NCBI GenBank assembly: GCA_963970005.1
Contig: CAXAMN010014002.1
Location: forward strand, 401,656 to 465,655
Origin: Durusdinium trenchii
Taxonomy: Eukaryota; Sar; Dinophyceae; Suessiales; Symbiodiniaceae
Length of the DNA: 64,000 nt
Direction of reading: 5' to 3'
In this document: piece after piece, positions 44,473 through 55,341 of the stretch
How positions within the stretch are numbered: the first letter of the stretch is position 1
Layout of the letters: each line of letters opens with the position of its first letter
Notes under the pieces: model-generated
Databases searched by the model: none
The model's input: only the letters and a program-made list of their open reading frames with translations
What the model was told of the DNA's origin: nothing
Made by a program: the position numbers and the translations under genes

Positions 44473-47169
44473 GCGTGCAGATCAGAGGTTCCCGGGAGGA
44501 AAAGAATAGCGAAGTCACTCACGAAGTCGCACCATCGGATCAATTGATCACATGGTTAACCACCCCACTGATCCCCAATGTAGGTTAGTATATATGCCAA
44601 TATATGCCATACATGCATGGAGTCTATGTGGAGCAGGTGCTTAGCCGGGCCACGAAATCGGTTCACGAACAGTGGGAGGCCCTATTCATGCATTATTATG
44701 TCCACGCTCTATACAGTATTGCGTTGTCGTGTTTATGGGCTTGCACGTCCAACAAAACACTATATATCCTGGACCTCGATGTTTGTACGTACTAGAAAAG
44801 AAAGTACACCCCCGGGGTTCGTACCACTGTTCATGAAAGTGGATGAAAAGCGATACGTATTACGTATGATAGTCCGTATCAATTTTGTCAAGATCATAGT
44901 ACTTTCTGAGATTCATAGCATGTTCATCCAAACTGAGGATCCAACTCGTATCACAATTTTATGAATCCCGAATGCAATTCCGGGCAACCTGGACAAATGT
45001 CAATAAGTATAGGTACACATTCCTAAGACAAATTAGGATGTTATATACACTTTTTGAACAAAACTGCATCATTTGTCTATGTCACTTGGGGCGGCTGCGG
45101 ATCACCGCTTTCGGGATGTGTGTTTTTTTTTTGGCTGCGGAACGGGGGCGACCTTGGTAGTTCTGAACGACCGGTGGGGCCTCAGTGTTTGAGGCCTCAA
45201 CTCATCTTACATGAGAGGAAAAACACAAGAAACCTCGCTTTGCTGAGGGTGATCATTATGTTCCAATGGGTAATCTGGGGATTCTTCTTGTGTTGTGTTC
45301 CTAGTTCCTTAAGCGAATCCAAGGACAACAGAACTGTTTATCAAAGCGGCGACCCCGACTTTATAGAAGGAGACCACCACGGAGTCCAGTTTGGGTGTTT
45401 TTGTATAGAGCATATGTTGCAACCCTAGCACGGATTTTCCCTCGAAGGTGTTGCTTCATGACAGTGAGAGTTTCAACCAACTGTTAAGACCGCAAAGTGG
45501 GTGATTCAGAGGTTTGTGCTTTTGTCATTCCTATTCCAAAGACGGTCTCCAAAGATTGAAGACAGTGCTCCTGAGCGAGCCCATCGTCCGATCCGTATTT
45601 GATCCGTCTAGGATAGGACGGTGGTAGACTGAACGAAGCATCCAATTCGGTGTGTTCGACCTACCCGGGAAAAGTGGTGGTTTAACAGGTTCACCTATTT
45701 TGGAGATGGCCTTTCCCGCTCGAATACAACAGATGGAAGAAGGTGAACCTCTATGTTGCCGGGCAATTGGGGGGTGGTCAGTCTAGTATCAACGTTACTT
45801 GGCAGGGCAGCTAGGGTAGCTTGTTTGAATGCACTGTCCCATTGGCAGGGTAGGTGCATGTATGTGGGTATGAGAACTGTGCGTTTACAACTCATGAGGT
45901 CCCCAATTAGATCGAGAAAAGGCTTCCAATACATTTTGTATACCTCGACCTCCCAAATAAATGGCTATGGCGGCTATGGCTTCGGCATAGGTTACCACGG
46001 TCCCCCGACTGGTAAAGGACAAATCAACTAAAGCCTGTCGGTGAAACCAGGGTCTTCATTTTGGACCACATCCATCCAGTTATGATCATTTCTGAACCCA
46101 CTGACCAATACTTGCGCATCGATGCTGGTCGGCTCAAGCATCGACGTCGACCTGCGCGGCTTCCGTTCTGGTTGCCGCTTAGAGGTCGTCGGAGGCCCCA
46201 GCAAATGCCATGCGTATCGATCTCTCGATGGTCATGGGAATAGGGGAAATTCTCCTGGATATTGGAAAGGGGCCCTGCAGGGACCGGCCCCAAGCATCAG
46301 ATTTTGTCATTTCTATATTGTTTGGTATCAATGGCAGAATGATCCAGATCCTATCTCGTATGCCAATAGGTTGTGAGGGAAATGCTGAATTCATTTGGGA
46401 CATACGGGCAAGCCAGGGTTTAATTTTTGGGAATACAAACACGTGATATTTACAGATTCGAGCGCAAAGACTGTAAATACCGACAAGACCCACAAAAAAC
46501 GGTAAATAGCGCCAACTCTCAAAGCCACAGCTCGGACGACTCAATTGTCGGACACACTTCTCGGGTCACACCCCGCTCAAGTCAACCCAACTTGGCGTTG
46601 TTCAATCAATGCCGCTTGTTCAAAGATTCAACAGAACCAATGTCATGAAATTTCACGCCGCGTTTGTCGTACTTACATACTGTCACGCAATTTCAAACAA
46701 TTTTTACGCGCTTTGATGTTCAACTGGGCACAGACGACGCATGTTCATGCCTGCCAAAGAGTGAACCATGCTGCACCCAGTCTGTTCCAATCCACCCTTC
46801 CCAGTCGACGATGTTCCCATTTACATTCTTTGGCACCAAGTATGTGAATAGAAACACTTCTCACCAAACACGTAAAAACCGCATGATTGGCCAAGTAAGT
46901 TATATAATAGTACGTGATTGGATTGTCAGGGATATATTATATATACATAGTCATATAGTCCCTTGTCATGCCGAATGAATTGTGTTTCACGGAAATCCTT
47001 CCCGTAGGGGTATGTACTAGACTCACATGGCCCATCATAAATATAGCTCATATCCGTCCATATCCCATATCATATTGATCTATGATGTGTGTACCCTTGA
47101 CTCTACAATTTGCAAGCATGATTCCATTTGCATAAAATCCTTGTGTATTGAATGCTTCCTTCTCAATCT

Positions 47170-47173
47170 TTTG

Positions 47174-47258
<85 letters not shown>

Positions 47259-47263
47259 ATAAT
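47170..47263. repeat. ATCT tetranucleotide microsatellite
   Basis: About 23 atct units with one interruption. Confidence 0.97.
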
Positions 47264-47823
47264 TGCATGTAGCTAATTACAAGATCATTGCAACAACCCT
47301 TAGGAAACCTAATTGGTTTGTAGTCCCATGAATGGTTTGGGTTTCGTCACAATGCGTGATGACAACCAGTGCGTGAATGATTCTTCGGCCTGGTGGGTAG
47401 GCTTCGTCACAGCTCGATGCCTCGCTCGGTTGGCATAGTCGGCTGAAGAAATCCTTGCACCAAGGGAAGAGACTTCCCCACATCAAATCACTGTGAAGCA
47501 TCCCGTCCTATGGGATTCACTCAATCCATGAGACTGGTCTATTTCCGTTCATTCAAGGGGGGTTTTGTTGAGCAGTCAATGAATGTATAGGCTAGGTCAG
47601 TCCATTCCCATGCATGTTTCGGGTAGAGGGGATGCCAGCTTTCTTCGTGAATGCACTGCAAGCTGCATGCTGCGATGTCCGATCCCCGTTCCCACATGAG
47701 AACTAGCACGACGTTTCTCGTTCTCATGGTCCATGGTCGTATCTTACAGGAATGAATGATCCCAAACGGAAGAAGGCAATCGGAGGATGATCCCAAGGAA
47801 GCATCCTTAACTGATGATCCCAT

Positions 47824-47919
47824 CTCAGACACTTCATCGAACAGGCATATATACCTCCGTTGGAGTGGCTTCAGGGGGGGAATCTAGGTATGTATACCAG
47901 TCCGATGGAGTGTTTGGGA
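47824..47919. mobile_element. Palindromic element, family A (diverged)
   Basis: 'ctcagacacttcat...', 'gagtggcttcagg' and 'ccgatggagtgtttggg' keep the family order. Confidence 0.7.
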
Positions 47920-49375
47920 AAAGATGGCCAAGATATTACTGGAAGTGCCTTCAGTCCTGGCCCCCACAGCGTCGAGATCTCGGCAGATGACTCGACCTAC
48001 TGAGGATCCGAGGCTCAATGACGACCTACTTTGAGGCAGAGGGGATGGTGCCTACCCAGGAAGTATTGTTGGGGGATTGGTGGCACCCCACTAGATGTTC
48101 ACGGATGAACAGTTTGGTTGACTTTGTTTTCTTCAAGGGAAACTGAGGGAGGCGGGGTGAGAGTTGGTCTGATTTGAGGACCTCATGAGGTCTGGTTGAG
48201 GTCTGGTTTCTGTCGAGGGAAGTGGAAACCAGCGGGTTTCGTGTGCATGTAGGTGGGGACCTTGACTTGTATTCGTGTGCATGTACGAACCATGGTATAG
48301 CAGTAATTACGTGTTCCTTTTTGCTGGGGGGCACTACTATGAGACATGGCAAGTGGGGCTTAGGTTCATGTTTTTGCTGGGAGGAGGATGGATGCGAAGT
48401 CCTGGCCGTGGCGGCCGACACGGACATGGACACATGTGTCTGGATGTTCAGGTCAGAGAACCAGAAGAAGAGGACCCAATCCGGCAGTGAGATCTGGCGC
48501 ACTGACATCTCAGCTCCCTTTGTCAGTTTGGAGACGGTTTCGTAGGTATCAGGAGCGCTTTCAGCAGCGCTGGGGGGGGGGTATTTCCACAGATCGGGAA
48601 TCGGGAGGACACGTCTGGAGGCCTGGAGCTTCACACTCCAAGCCTCATGCCTTTAAGGGTAATTCACTCAGAAGAAGTCAGGACTGGGACTAGGGTGTCC
48701 AACATGTCGCAAGGGGGCTCGCTGCCATTCAACCTGACGGCGAGCATTGCACGTTTGATGCGGATTCTATCCTTAAGTCCGTCTGACCAGTTTTACACTG
48801 ACTGGGTTGAATTGGGCGAAAACACCGGACCTAACTATTCGCCTACAATGGACAAAGGGTCACGAGCGGTTACGTTGGAAGGAAGAAGGTCTATAGCAAC
48901 TATATTCTTATGCAGACTCTCAATTAGTCGAATTAATTAGTACCCCACCTCCCAATTGAATTTTCACATCCTCTTCATATATGGTGGTTTTCTTAATCAA
49001 GTGTCACCTTCATAGCTGTCACCTTCATCATGACGTTTCACCGGTTAGCACTGGTTAGGTCACACCACACACGGCCACCGGGCGGTTCCGTTCCTGTCAG
49101 GTCGGTTTGATCGGAGATTCCAGTTTGCTGGTCACCAGACTCTTGGCCCGAGTTTCGGTGTCAGTTGGACCGAAATACTGGAGATGGGGAGGTTACAAAA
49201 CCAATACTTAAGGAGGTCAAAGACAGACCAGGTTTTACTGGGTCAGACTGGACTTGTAGGGGGGGTTTTTTCCTGCAGCAGTATCTTTTAGCAGGGAATA
49301 TGGTTTTCCCCAAACAGTTTACTGTTGTTCCCCAAACAGTTTACTGTTGGGGTTCTATCTTAGAAAAAACTGTGG

Positions 49376-49785
49376 CGCCCCTGAACTCTGTGGCTGGGCT
49401 CTGTGGCTGGGCCTTGTCCTCCTCTTGTCCTCCTCTGGGCCGTGCCCCTGAACTCTGTCAACTCTGTGGCTGGGCTCTGTGGCTGGGCCTTGTCCTCCTC
49501 TTGGCCGTGCCCCTGAACTCTGTCAACTCTGTGGCTGGGCTCTGTGGCTGGGCCTTGTCCTCCTCTTGGCCGTGCCCCTGAACTCTGTCAACTTTGTGGC
49601 TGGGCTCTGTGGCTGGGCCTTGTCCTCCTCGTGGCCGCGCCCCTGAACTCTGTCAACTCTGTGGCTGGGCTCCGGGCCTTGTCCTCCTCTTGGCCGCGCC
49701 CCTGAACTCTGTCAACTCTGTGGCTGGGCTCCGTGGCTGGGCCTTGTCCTCCTCTGTGGCTGGGCTCTGTGGCGCACGCTCTGAC
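49376..49785. repeat. 65-bp tandem repeat
   Basis: The unit runs 'cgtgcccctgaactctgtca', 'actctgtggctgggctctgt', then 'ggctgggccttgtcctcctc'. Copies start at 49441, 49506, 49571 and 49636, and shorter ones follow. Diverged copies reappear at 50395-50550. Confidence 0.95.
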
Positions 49786-49851
49786 ATACGCTCCAGAAAG
49801 GCGCGCTCAGAGCGCGCTCTACAGAGAGAAAGAAGAGAAAGATAAACTTGA

Positions 49852-49884
<33 letters not shown>

Positions 49885-50340
49885 AAGAAAGAAAGAAAGA
49901 CAGACAGACAGAAAGACAGAACGACAGAAAGACAGAAAGAAAGAAAGACAGCAAGGCGAGCGCGCGCGCTCGTGTGCTATGGACGGCGCGCTCACGCTCC
50001 AGAAAGGCGCGCTCACGGCGCGCTCTGCAGAGAGAAAGACAGAGAAAGAGAAACTTAGAGAGAGAGAGAAAGAACGAAAGAGAGCAGGGCGAGCGCGCGC
50101 ACGCTCGTGTGCTATGGACGGCGCGCTCACGCTCCAGAAAGGCGCGGCCAGAGCGCGCTGCACAGAGAGAAAGACAGAAAGAAACACCTCCTAAAGAGAA
50201 TGAGCGAGCGAGCGCGAGAGAGAGAGAGAGAGAGGGACAGAAAGAAAGAAAGAAAGACAGAGAGAGAGAGAGAGAGAGAGAGTGAGAGAAAGAGAAAGAG
50301 AAAGAGAGCAGGGCGAGCGCGCGGCGTGTGCTATGGACGG
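49786..50340. repeat. Composite satellite: GCGC-rich units plus purine runs
   Basis: Three units combine 'gctccagaaaggcgcg', 'agcgcgctctacagagag', long (ga)n/(aaag)n runs and, in the last two, a 'gtgctatggacggcgcgctc' block. The 65-bp repeat flanks them on both sides. The Arg/Glu/Lys-rich and Phe/Leu/Ser-rich frames are repeat artefacts. Confidence 0.85.
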
Positions 50341-50726
50341 CTTACTGGGCTCTTGTCCTCCTCTTGTCCTCTGTGCTGGGCTCTGTGGCTGGGCCTTGTC
50401 CTCTTCTTGTCCTCCTCTTGTCCTTGTCTTGGCCGCGCCCCTGAACTCTGTGGCTGGGCTCTGTGGCCCGGCTCTGTGTCCGGGTCTTGTCCTCCTCTTG
50501 TCCTTGTCTTGGCCGCGCCCCTGAACTCTGTGGCTGGTCTCTGTGGCCCGGCTTACTGGAGAAGAGTGTGGCCGAAGAAATAGCGATGTCAATGCCGACA
50601 AAAATTCATTGATGAAGCAGTTTGCTCTTGGGGTGAAAGTAGGGCGAACCAAGAAATCGATTTTTGACTAATATTGGTCTAAACGAATCGTTTTGATGCT
50701 GTTTGGGGTCTATGCTTGTATAATCC

Positions 50727-51696
50727 TTGCCCTTTGAGGGCAAACCTGACCCTGAGCTGGACACCTTTGCGAGTGGTCGGATGGGTCCCGAGCTGCCTGA
50801 GAAAGTGTGCAGCGTGTGCGGCTACACGAACCCGAACATCTCGCACTACGTATACATTCAGGGGGATCGCATTGCAACCCTTGTAGACCGTGATTTCCAG
50901 AAGGCAATGCCCCACAAGGAGGACTGCAGCAACCTGGCCACGCGCGAGATGTGTGAATTTGTCTGCTTCAGGTGTGCTGCAAGGGCCACTGGTGAGAATT
51001 TCGATCACGCTTCCAACGGCGGCCCCAACACGAAGTTCAAGAAGCTCAGCGTGCGCTGCCTGAAGTCCATGGCCTACCCCAAACCCACTGCCAGTGCCAA
51101 GTCATTCCCCAAGCCTTCGACCAAGGAGGTAGTACCCAGTGGGGGGTCCAGTGACCCAGTCAGTGACCCCACACAGACTCCCACACAGCCCAATTGGCCT
51201 GCCTGCAAGTAAGTCCAGCCTGGCCAAGGTTGCCTGCAAGTGTGAGGAGACTACTGCCGACCAGGTGCTGGTCACCCACGGAGGGGATGAGGGATGGCAG
51301 GATCCGCAGAGGAGCGGACTGGCAGCTGTCTTCCCAGAAGACCTGGACCTCCGACGTCCACCTCCTGGCTGCGGCACCTGTGGGCTTCTGCCGCTGAAGT
51401 CAGGGTCGTGGTTCTTGCTGCGGAACCCTAGTGAAAGGGAGTTCTGGGCTTGCGCACGGTGCGGTGAGAGGTACAGCAGCGGCTCGTCGCCGCAGTACAT
51501 GATCGCAATTCACCGCGGGGGACATCATCAATGCCATTTGTGCTGTGGCCGAGATGCGACAGGATGAAGGCCTACTTGCCGGTGCAGTTTTTCACTGCCA
51601 GTATCCTGGAGAAGTACCACATGGCCATTCCGGTCCTCTTCTTCGAGCGGAAGTACTTGTACCGGCCGGACCACTCCTTGGAACTATCCGTTTTTG
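50727..51696 (+). pseudogene. Broken Cys-rich (zinc-binding-like) coding region
   Basis: Three overlapping + frames carry coding character in turn. The first (to TAA 51212) has KVCSVCGYTNPNISHYVYIQ and then CSNLATREMCEFVCFRC. The second (to TGA 51567) has GCGTCGLLPLKSG and FWACARCGERYSSG. The third has VQFFTASILEKYHMAIP. The CxxC pairs suggest zinc binding. No single frame or obvious GT/GC/GA-AG intron joins them, so this is probably a decayed gene or retroelement part, though missed introns are possible. There is no ATG before 50781. It ends before the SL-headed element and need not belong to it. Confidence 0.5.
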
Positions 51697-51974
51697 GCGG
51701 ACGGACGACGCAAAACACCACATACACCCCAATACCAGGACCCTCCTGTCTCCTGTCGGGGTACCCCACACTACCCCTTGGAGGGTCCTGGTATGTGTAT
51801 GAACTCAGCAATGCCTTGCAAATCTCCACAGGTTTCTGGTGTAGCAGCTACCTACATTGGAGTGTTTGTTCCTTTTTTTCACAGGTCCATGTAGGCAGGA
51901 ATCATATGGGTGTTTATTAAGATAGGGAGACCTCCCAGTTTGACCCCCTGGAAGAAGGAACATAGACTTGTCAA

Positions 51975-51996
51975 ACCGTAGCCATTTTGGCTCAAG
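51975..51996 (+). other. Complete dinoflagellate spliced-leader sequence embedded in the genome
   Basis: All 22 bases match the published dinoflagellate mRNA spliced leader (first base A, then CCGTAGCCATTTTGG, then CTCAAG). In an SL RNA gene the leader is followed by a GT donor and an intron; here 'atcccagctcac' and, 27 bases on, an ATG follow instead. So this is an SL from a mature trans-spliced mRNA that was copied back into DNA. It marks the 5' end of the retroelement below. Confidence 0.93.
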
Positions 51997-52023
51997 ATCC
52001 CAGCTCACGCAGAAGCCGCAGCC

Positions 52024-52227
52024 ATGTCTTCATCCCAGACGTATATCGAATCTGGGGCCGCCGCTGGCTCTTCCAGCGCGAGCGCTGCAGCGGGCTGGCT
52101 GCGGTCAGCCCGCGACAAAGCTCGAGAGAAGAGCCTTGATATGATGCCATCTCGGCCAGTCTGCGCTGCGGAAGCGCCGCCGAAGATGCCGGACGCCCAC
52201 AAAGTCCGGCCTGCAAGAGGTCCTTGA
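52024..52227 (+). pseudogene. N-terminal part of the retroelement ORF
   Basis: ATG 27 bases after the SL opens 67 codons rich in Ser/Ala (SSSASAAAGWLRSARDKARE) and ends at TGA 52225. A shifted frame then reads LQEVLDFVAFQLEIGFYAR up to about 52290, where the reverse transcriptase frame takes over, so two frame changes lie here. Confidence 0.6.
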
Positions 52228-52248
52228 CTTTGTTGCATTTCAGCTTGA

Positions 52249-53259
52249 AATCGGGTTCTACGCCAGAAATGGACCAGAGCGGGCAACACCCGGATTCTTG
52301 TGGAGGCCATCCCATCTGCGCTTGATCTCAACTTGCCTGTGGTTTTCCACGGGCAAACGGTAAAAGTTCTGCAGGTAGATGAAAAGGCATTAATCTTGGA
52401 CGAACCGGTGCAATGCAAAGCTGGCTTGCCTTTGGTCATTACCCAGCGAGCTTTGACTGCGGACAATCGTGATATGCAAGAGCTTGTGGCTTCGGCGTGG
52501 GGACACACCTGGAATCGAGAAGCTGAAGATGATTGCAGGGAAAAGTGGGCAACTGCGATGCAGAGTTTGGAATGTCTTCCAGATACTGATGCTTTTGAAC
52601 CAACTCCATTGTCTGTGGCACAATGGGACAAAGCCTTGAAGTGTATTCCAAAGAAAAGTGCTCGTGGTGCTGATGCTTTCACTCCTTTTGAACTGAGGAT
52701 TTTACCGGACAGCTTGAAGCATTGGCTCTTCCGATTGTTTGGTGCTATTGAAGGTTCTGGGCATTGGCCGCAAAGGCTTACAGCTGCAAAAGTGGTCGTG
52801 CTTTCCAAAGGTGATAAACCTGCAACGAGTCCTCTCGATTGTCGGCCAATTACCATTTTGAGTAGAATATACCGAACATGGGCTAAAATTTGTGCTGCAG
52901 AAGTTGTGACACAGTTGGTGTCCTCCTCGAGCATTGGTGCAACTGGTGCTTCTGCCGGGCTCAGTGCAGATATGGTGGTGGCACGGACCATGTTTGTGGT
53001 GGAAGAAGCTACTGAAAACAATCGCGAAGTTTTTGGTCTTGTCATTGACCTGGTGAAGTGCTTTAACCGAATACCGAGGATTCCACTTCTGACAGCATTG
53101 CTTTGGATGGGAGTCCCTGTTTGTTATTTGCTGGCCTTGGGGAAGTCATGTTGTACTCGATTGCAAGATATGCTGAGATCTCTCACCAGATGGGATCTGC
53201 AATTTTTTCGACTTGTGGGTTTCCTGAAGGCTGCGCTTTTAGTGTGGCGACCATGTTGA
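52249..53259 (+). pseudogene. Reverse transcriptase, linker, fingers and first palm motif
   Basis: One frame of 336 codons. It includes WGHTWNREAEDDCREKW (linker), KKSARGADAFTPFELRILP, the fingers motif DCRPITILSRIYRTWAK and motif A (VFGLVIDLVKCFNRIPR, the Asp in LVIDL being catalytic). RT copies the element's RNA into DNA at the target site. Coding quality drops after about 53150, where the authentic frame shifts. The frame ends in TGA 53257-53259. A 346-codon frame on the opposite strand is a shadow. Confidence 0.85.
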
Positions 53260-53686
53260 TGCTGAGCATTTGGGCGGCCAGTTACATTAACCATTTTCAT
53301 CCGCAAGTTGAACCGAACTTTTTCGCTGACAATTGGGGTATACATTGTGACACTGCTTCCACTTTGCGTGCAGCAACAGCTCGGCTGGTGATTTTCACAG
53401 ATTTCTTGCAGATGGCCATTAGCCCTGACAAGAGTTGGGTTGGTCCAGCACAGCAAAAGGCCGTAAGGCGATCATGAACATCCAGATTTACAACACTCCC
53501 TGGACGGTTCGTCATAGGGCCATGGACTTGGGATGTGACGTCTCTTATGGAAGTGCAAGAGTTAAGGCCAAAAGTAAAATCAGGCTGGCTAAAGCTGTCC
53601 GGACCTTGCATCGCACCAAGAGGCATATTTTGCCACAGTCCTTTAAGAAATTGATGACAGTGACCTTGACACAGCTTCCGAACTGA
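53103..53686 (+). pseudogene. Reverse transcriptase, palm motifs B and C and thumb (two frames)
   Basis: The next frame carries STCGFPEGCAFSVATM (motif B, like G(V/F)P(Q/E)G) and NFFADNWGI at about 53316-53339, the position of the Y/F-x-D-D active site, here ADN. After the frame ends (TGA 53475-53477) a third frame continues with MDLGCDVSYGSARVKAKSK. The Asn in place of the second Asp may be family-typical or a lesion. Confidence 0.8.
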
Positions 53687-53689
53687 CGC

Positions 53690-54714
53690 AGAGTGGCGCA
53701 ACCTGCGGGCTGCCATGGTACAATGCCTTGGTCGGGCTAAATCTGGTGCCAATCCATGGTTGGCAACGAGTGTTTGTGGAAAGATCACTGACCCACAGCT
53801 AAGTGATATTTTGCAGAAGATTAAATTCTGGCGGAGTTTCTTTCGTTTTCATCAGTGGGACTTAGGGTCTTTTTGCAATCATGTGCACAGGACAGGGTTC
53901 GATGCTTGTGCTTTTGATGCTGAAGCCTTTCACAAGAGCCTGGTGCGCTTCGATTCTCGTGACAGGGGTGCCATCGTGGCATTGGCAATTGGGAAGCATG
54001 TCACAAGGAACCATCTTTGCAAGTTCGCCAGAACTATCAAAGATGAGTTTGTCCTTTGTGCGGAGCTATTGATTCTAAGCATCACAGGGTTTTCGAATGC
54101 CCACATCTCGCTGATCTTCGAGGGCAGCACGCCACCTTGTTTCAACAGTTGGAATCGAGATGTGCTTCCTTCTGGAGCTATGGCATCTTGGCCACCAAGT
54201 GGGACGGGTGGCGCCTCAAGTTGGGCATTGTAGAAGATTGGCCAGCTTTTCATTCGCCTGCAGCCACGGGCACACAGGATCTGTTTACAGATGGCTCAGA
54301 ATATATGCAGGAATGTGCACAATTTACTTTGGCTTCTGCTGCGGTTGTGCAGATTGTTGATGGTCGAGGGGTCGTGGGGAAAGCGCGGTTGCTTCCTGGG
54401 GCTGACCATATATCGTGCTGAGGACTGTGCGGCGGCATTGTCGATCCTCAAGGATATGTTACTGGCTTGGGCCAGTGGTCATGACTTCAAACCATGTAAA
54501 CACTGGCATTTGTGGGAGCCTATTTTGACACACTTGCTTTTGAGGCCGGCCAATGTGGTCACTCCTTTCAAGGTTGACAGTCTGCAGAATTGGCAGATCA
54601 TTCCGGATCCCTTTTTGCGATGGTGTGGACAATGGAATGATTTTGCAGATTTGGCTGCCAAAAGGGTGATTCGAGTTCAGCGCGAGCCACTGTATTCTCA
54701 GCTATGTCAACTTT
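53690..54714 (+). pseudogene. Connection region, Cys/His knuckle and RNase H of the retroelement
   Basis: A frame from about 53690 carries SVCGKITDPQLSDILQKIKF. It shifts near 54050 to MCGAIDSKHHRVFECPHL, a Cys-x-x-...His...Cys cluster following a 'CP(L)C'-like start. The RNase H residues are then visible: Asp in LFTDGSEYM (about 54285-54311), Glu in YRAED (about 54407-54421) after another shift, and Asp in DFADLAAKRV (about 54640-54669). RNase H removes the RNA strand after first-strand synthesis. The frame ends at TAA 54715. Confidence 0.8.
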
Positions 54715-55341
54715 AAGAGCGAGAAATTGCCTCGTTGTATGATTTCCATTCCTTTTGGACAGTAGCGAGCCGTAGAGTGATGGGAGTGAATCCCACGACC
54801 CTCAACAATCTCGCGACTGATCTGAGTCCTTTCCTATCCGTGCGCTTTCCGAAGAGCGGATGTTGCAATCGCCTTTTGGGGAGAGGTTCACTCGTACCTT
54901 TTGTGCTTGGTTCCTTCGAGTAGGATGGGCCTGCCAGGCCCCTCTGAAGAGGCCACAAGTCTACTGGAGGTGTATTGCTCCTTTGCCTTGGATACAAAGA
55001 TGATGGCTCCGGTTTATTTTCGGAACAGAAAGAAAATCACCAAGAGTCGCCCTTCACCATATTTGTTGCGTGATGAATCGGTGTTGGCCGACGAGACACC
55101 GGCAGATCTTGTCACGCAGTTGAGAGTGTTTGTGCAATATTTCAAATGGTTCATGACAGATCAAATGAAGTCTGACCTTCACTGTCATAGAGGAGGTTTG
55201 AGGCGCTTGCGTTATCTTAGCGCTACCACGTATGTTTCCCGGTTTTTAATGTTCCCAACCACAAGGCTGTCTGCGATAACTTGTGGAAATATTTCCATGC
55301 TGGTCGGTACTCGACTTTTAACCTGAAGGCTCCGTGGCGAC
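54715..55341 (+). pseudogene. C-terminal region of the retroelement ORF
   Basis: Past the TAA the same frame reads EREIASLYDFHSFWTVASRR; a shift near 54930 gives TSLLEVYCSFALDTKMMAPV, and a last shift near 55230 gives VPNHKAVCDNLWKYFHAGRY and the stop at 55339-55341. The LLE...APV pattern is, to my recollection, usual at this place in dinoflagellate LINE proteins. Its role is unknown. Confidence 0.55.

Larger units (their letters stand above)
44473..49375. other. Gene-poor stretch
   Basis: I searched here for the missing ABC signature, Walker B and H-loop exons on the + strand and found none. It holds a family A partial copy (44571-44632), a full copy (47824-47919), family C copies (45660-45735; 48051-48120) and the ATCT microsatellite. 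Confidence 0.5.
51975..55341 (+). mobile_element. Decayed non-LTR (LINE-like) retrotransposon headed by a spliced leader
   Basis: The order is: SL, 27-nt leader, ATG (52024), Ser/Ala-rich N-terminal part, long linker, reverse transcriptase, connection region with a Cys/His knuckle, RNase H, and a conserved C-terminal region ending ...FNLKAPWRP stop (TGA at 55339-55341). No LTRs and no APE endonuclease were recognised. Coding passes through several frames and in-frame stops (for example 52225, 52246, 54715), so the copy is dead. No clear poly-A tail or target-site duplication is seen at the 3' end. The SL at the exact 5' end implies that the RNA template was a trans-spliced mRNA. Confidence 0.85.

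Noticed and set aside
49733-50285. Lys/Glu/Arg-rich frames of about 150 codons
   Set aside because: Produced by GA and AAAG microsatellite runs in the satellite.
51975-51996. SL RNA gene
   Set aside because: No GT donor or Sm-site-containing intron follows the leader; the downstream sequence is an mRNA-like leader and ATG.
52005-53045. 346-codon frame on the minus strand
   Set aside because: It lies opposite the reverse transcriptase frame, and its sequence is explained by the complementary codons; no motif on minus.
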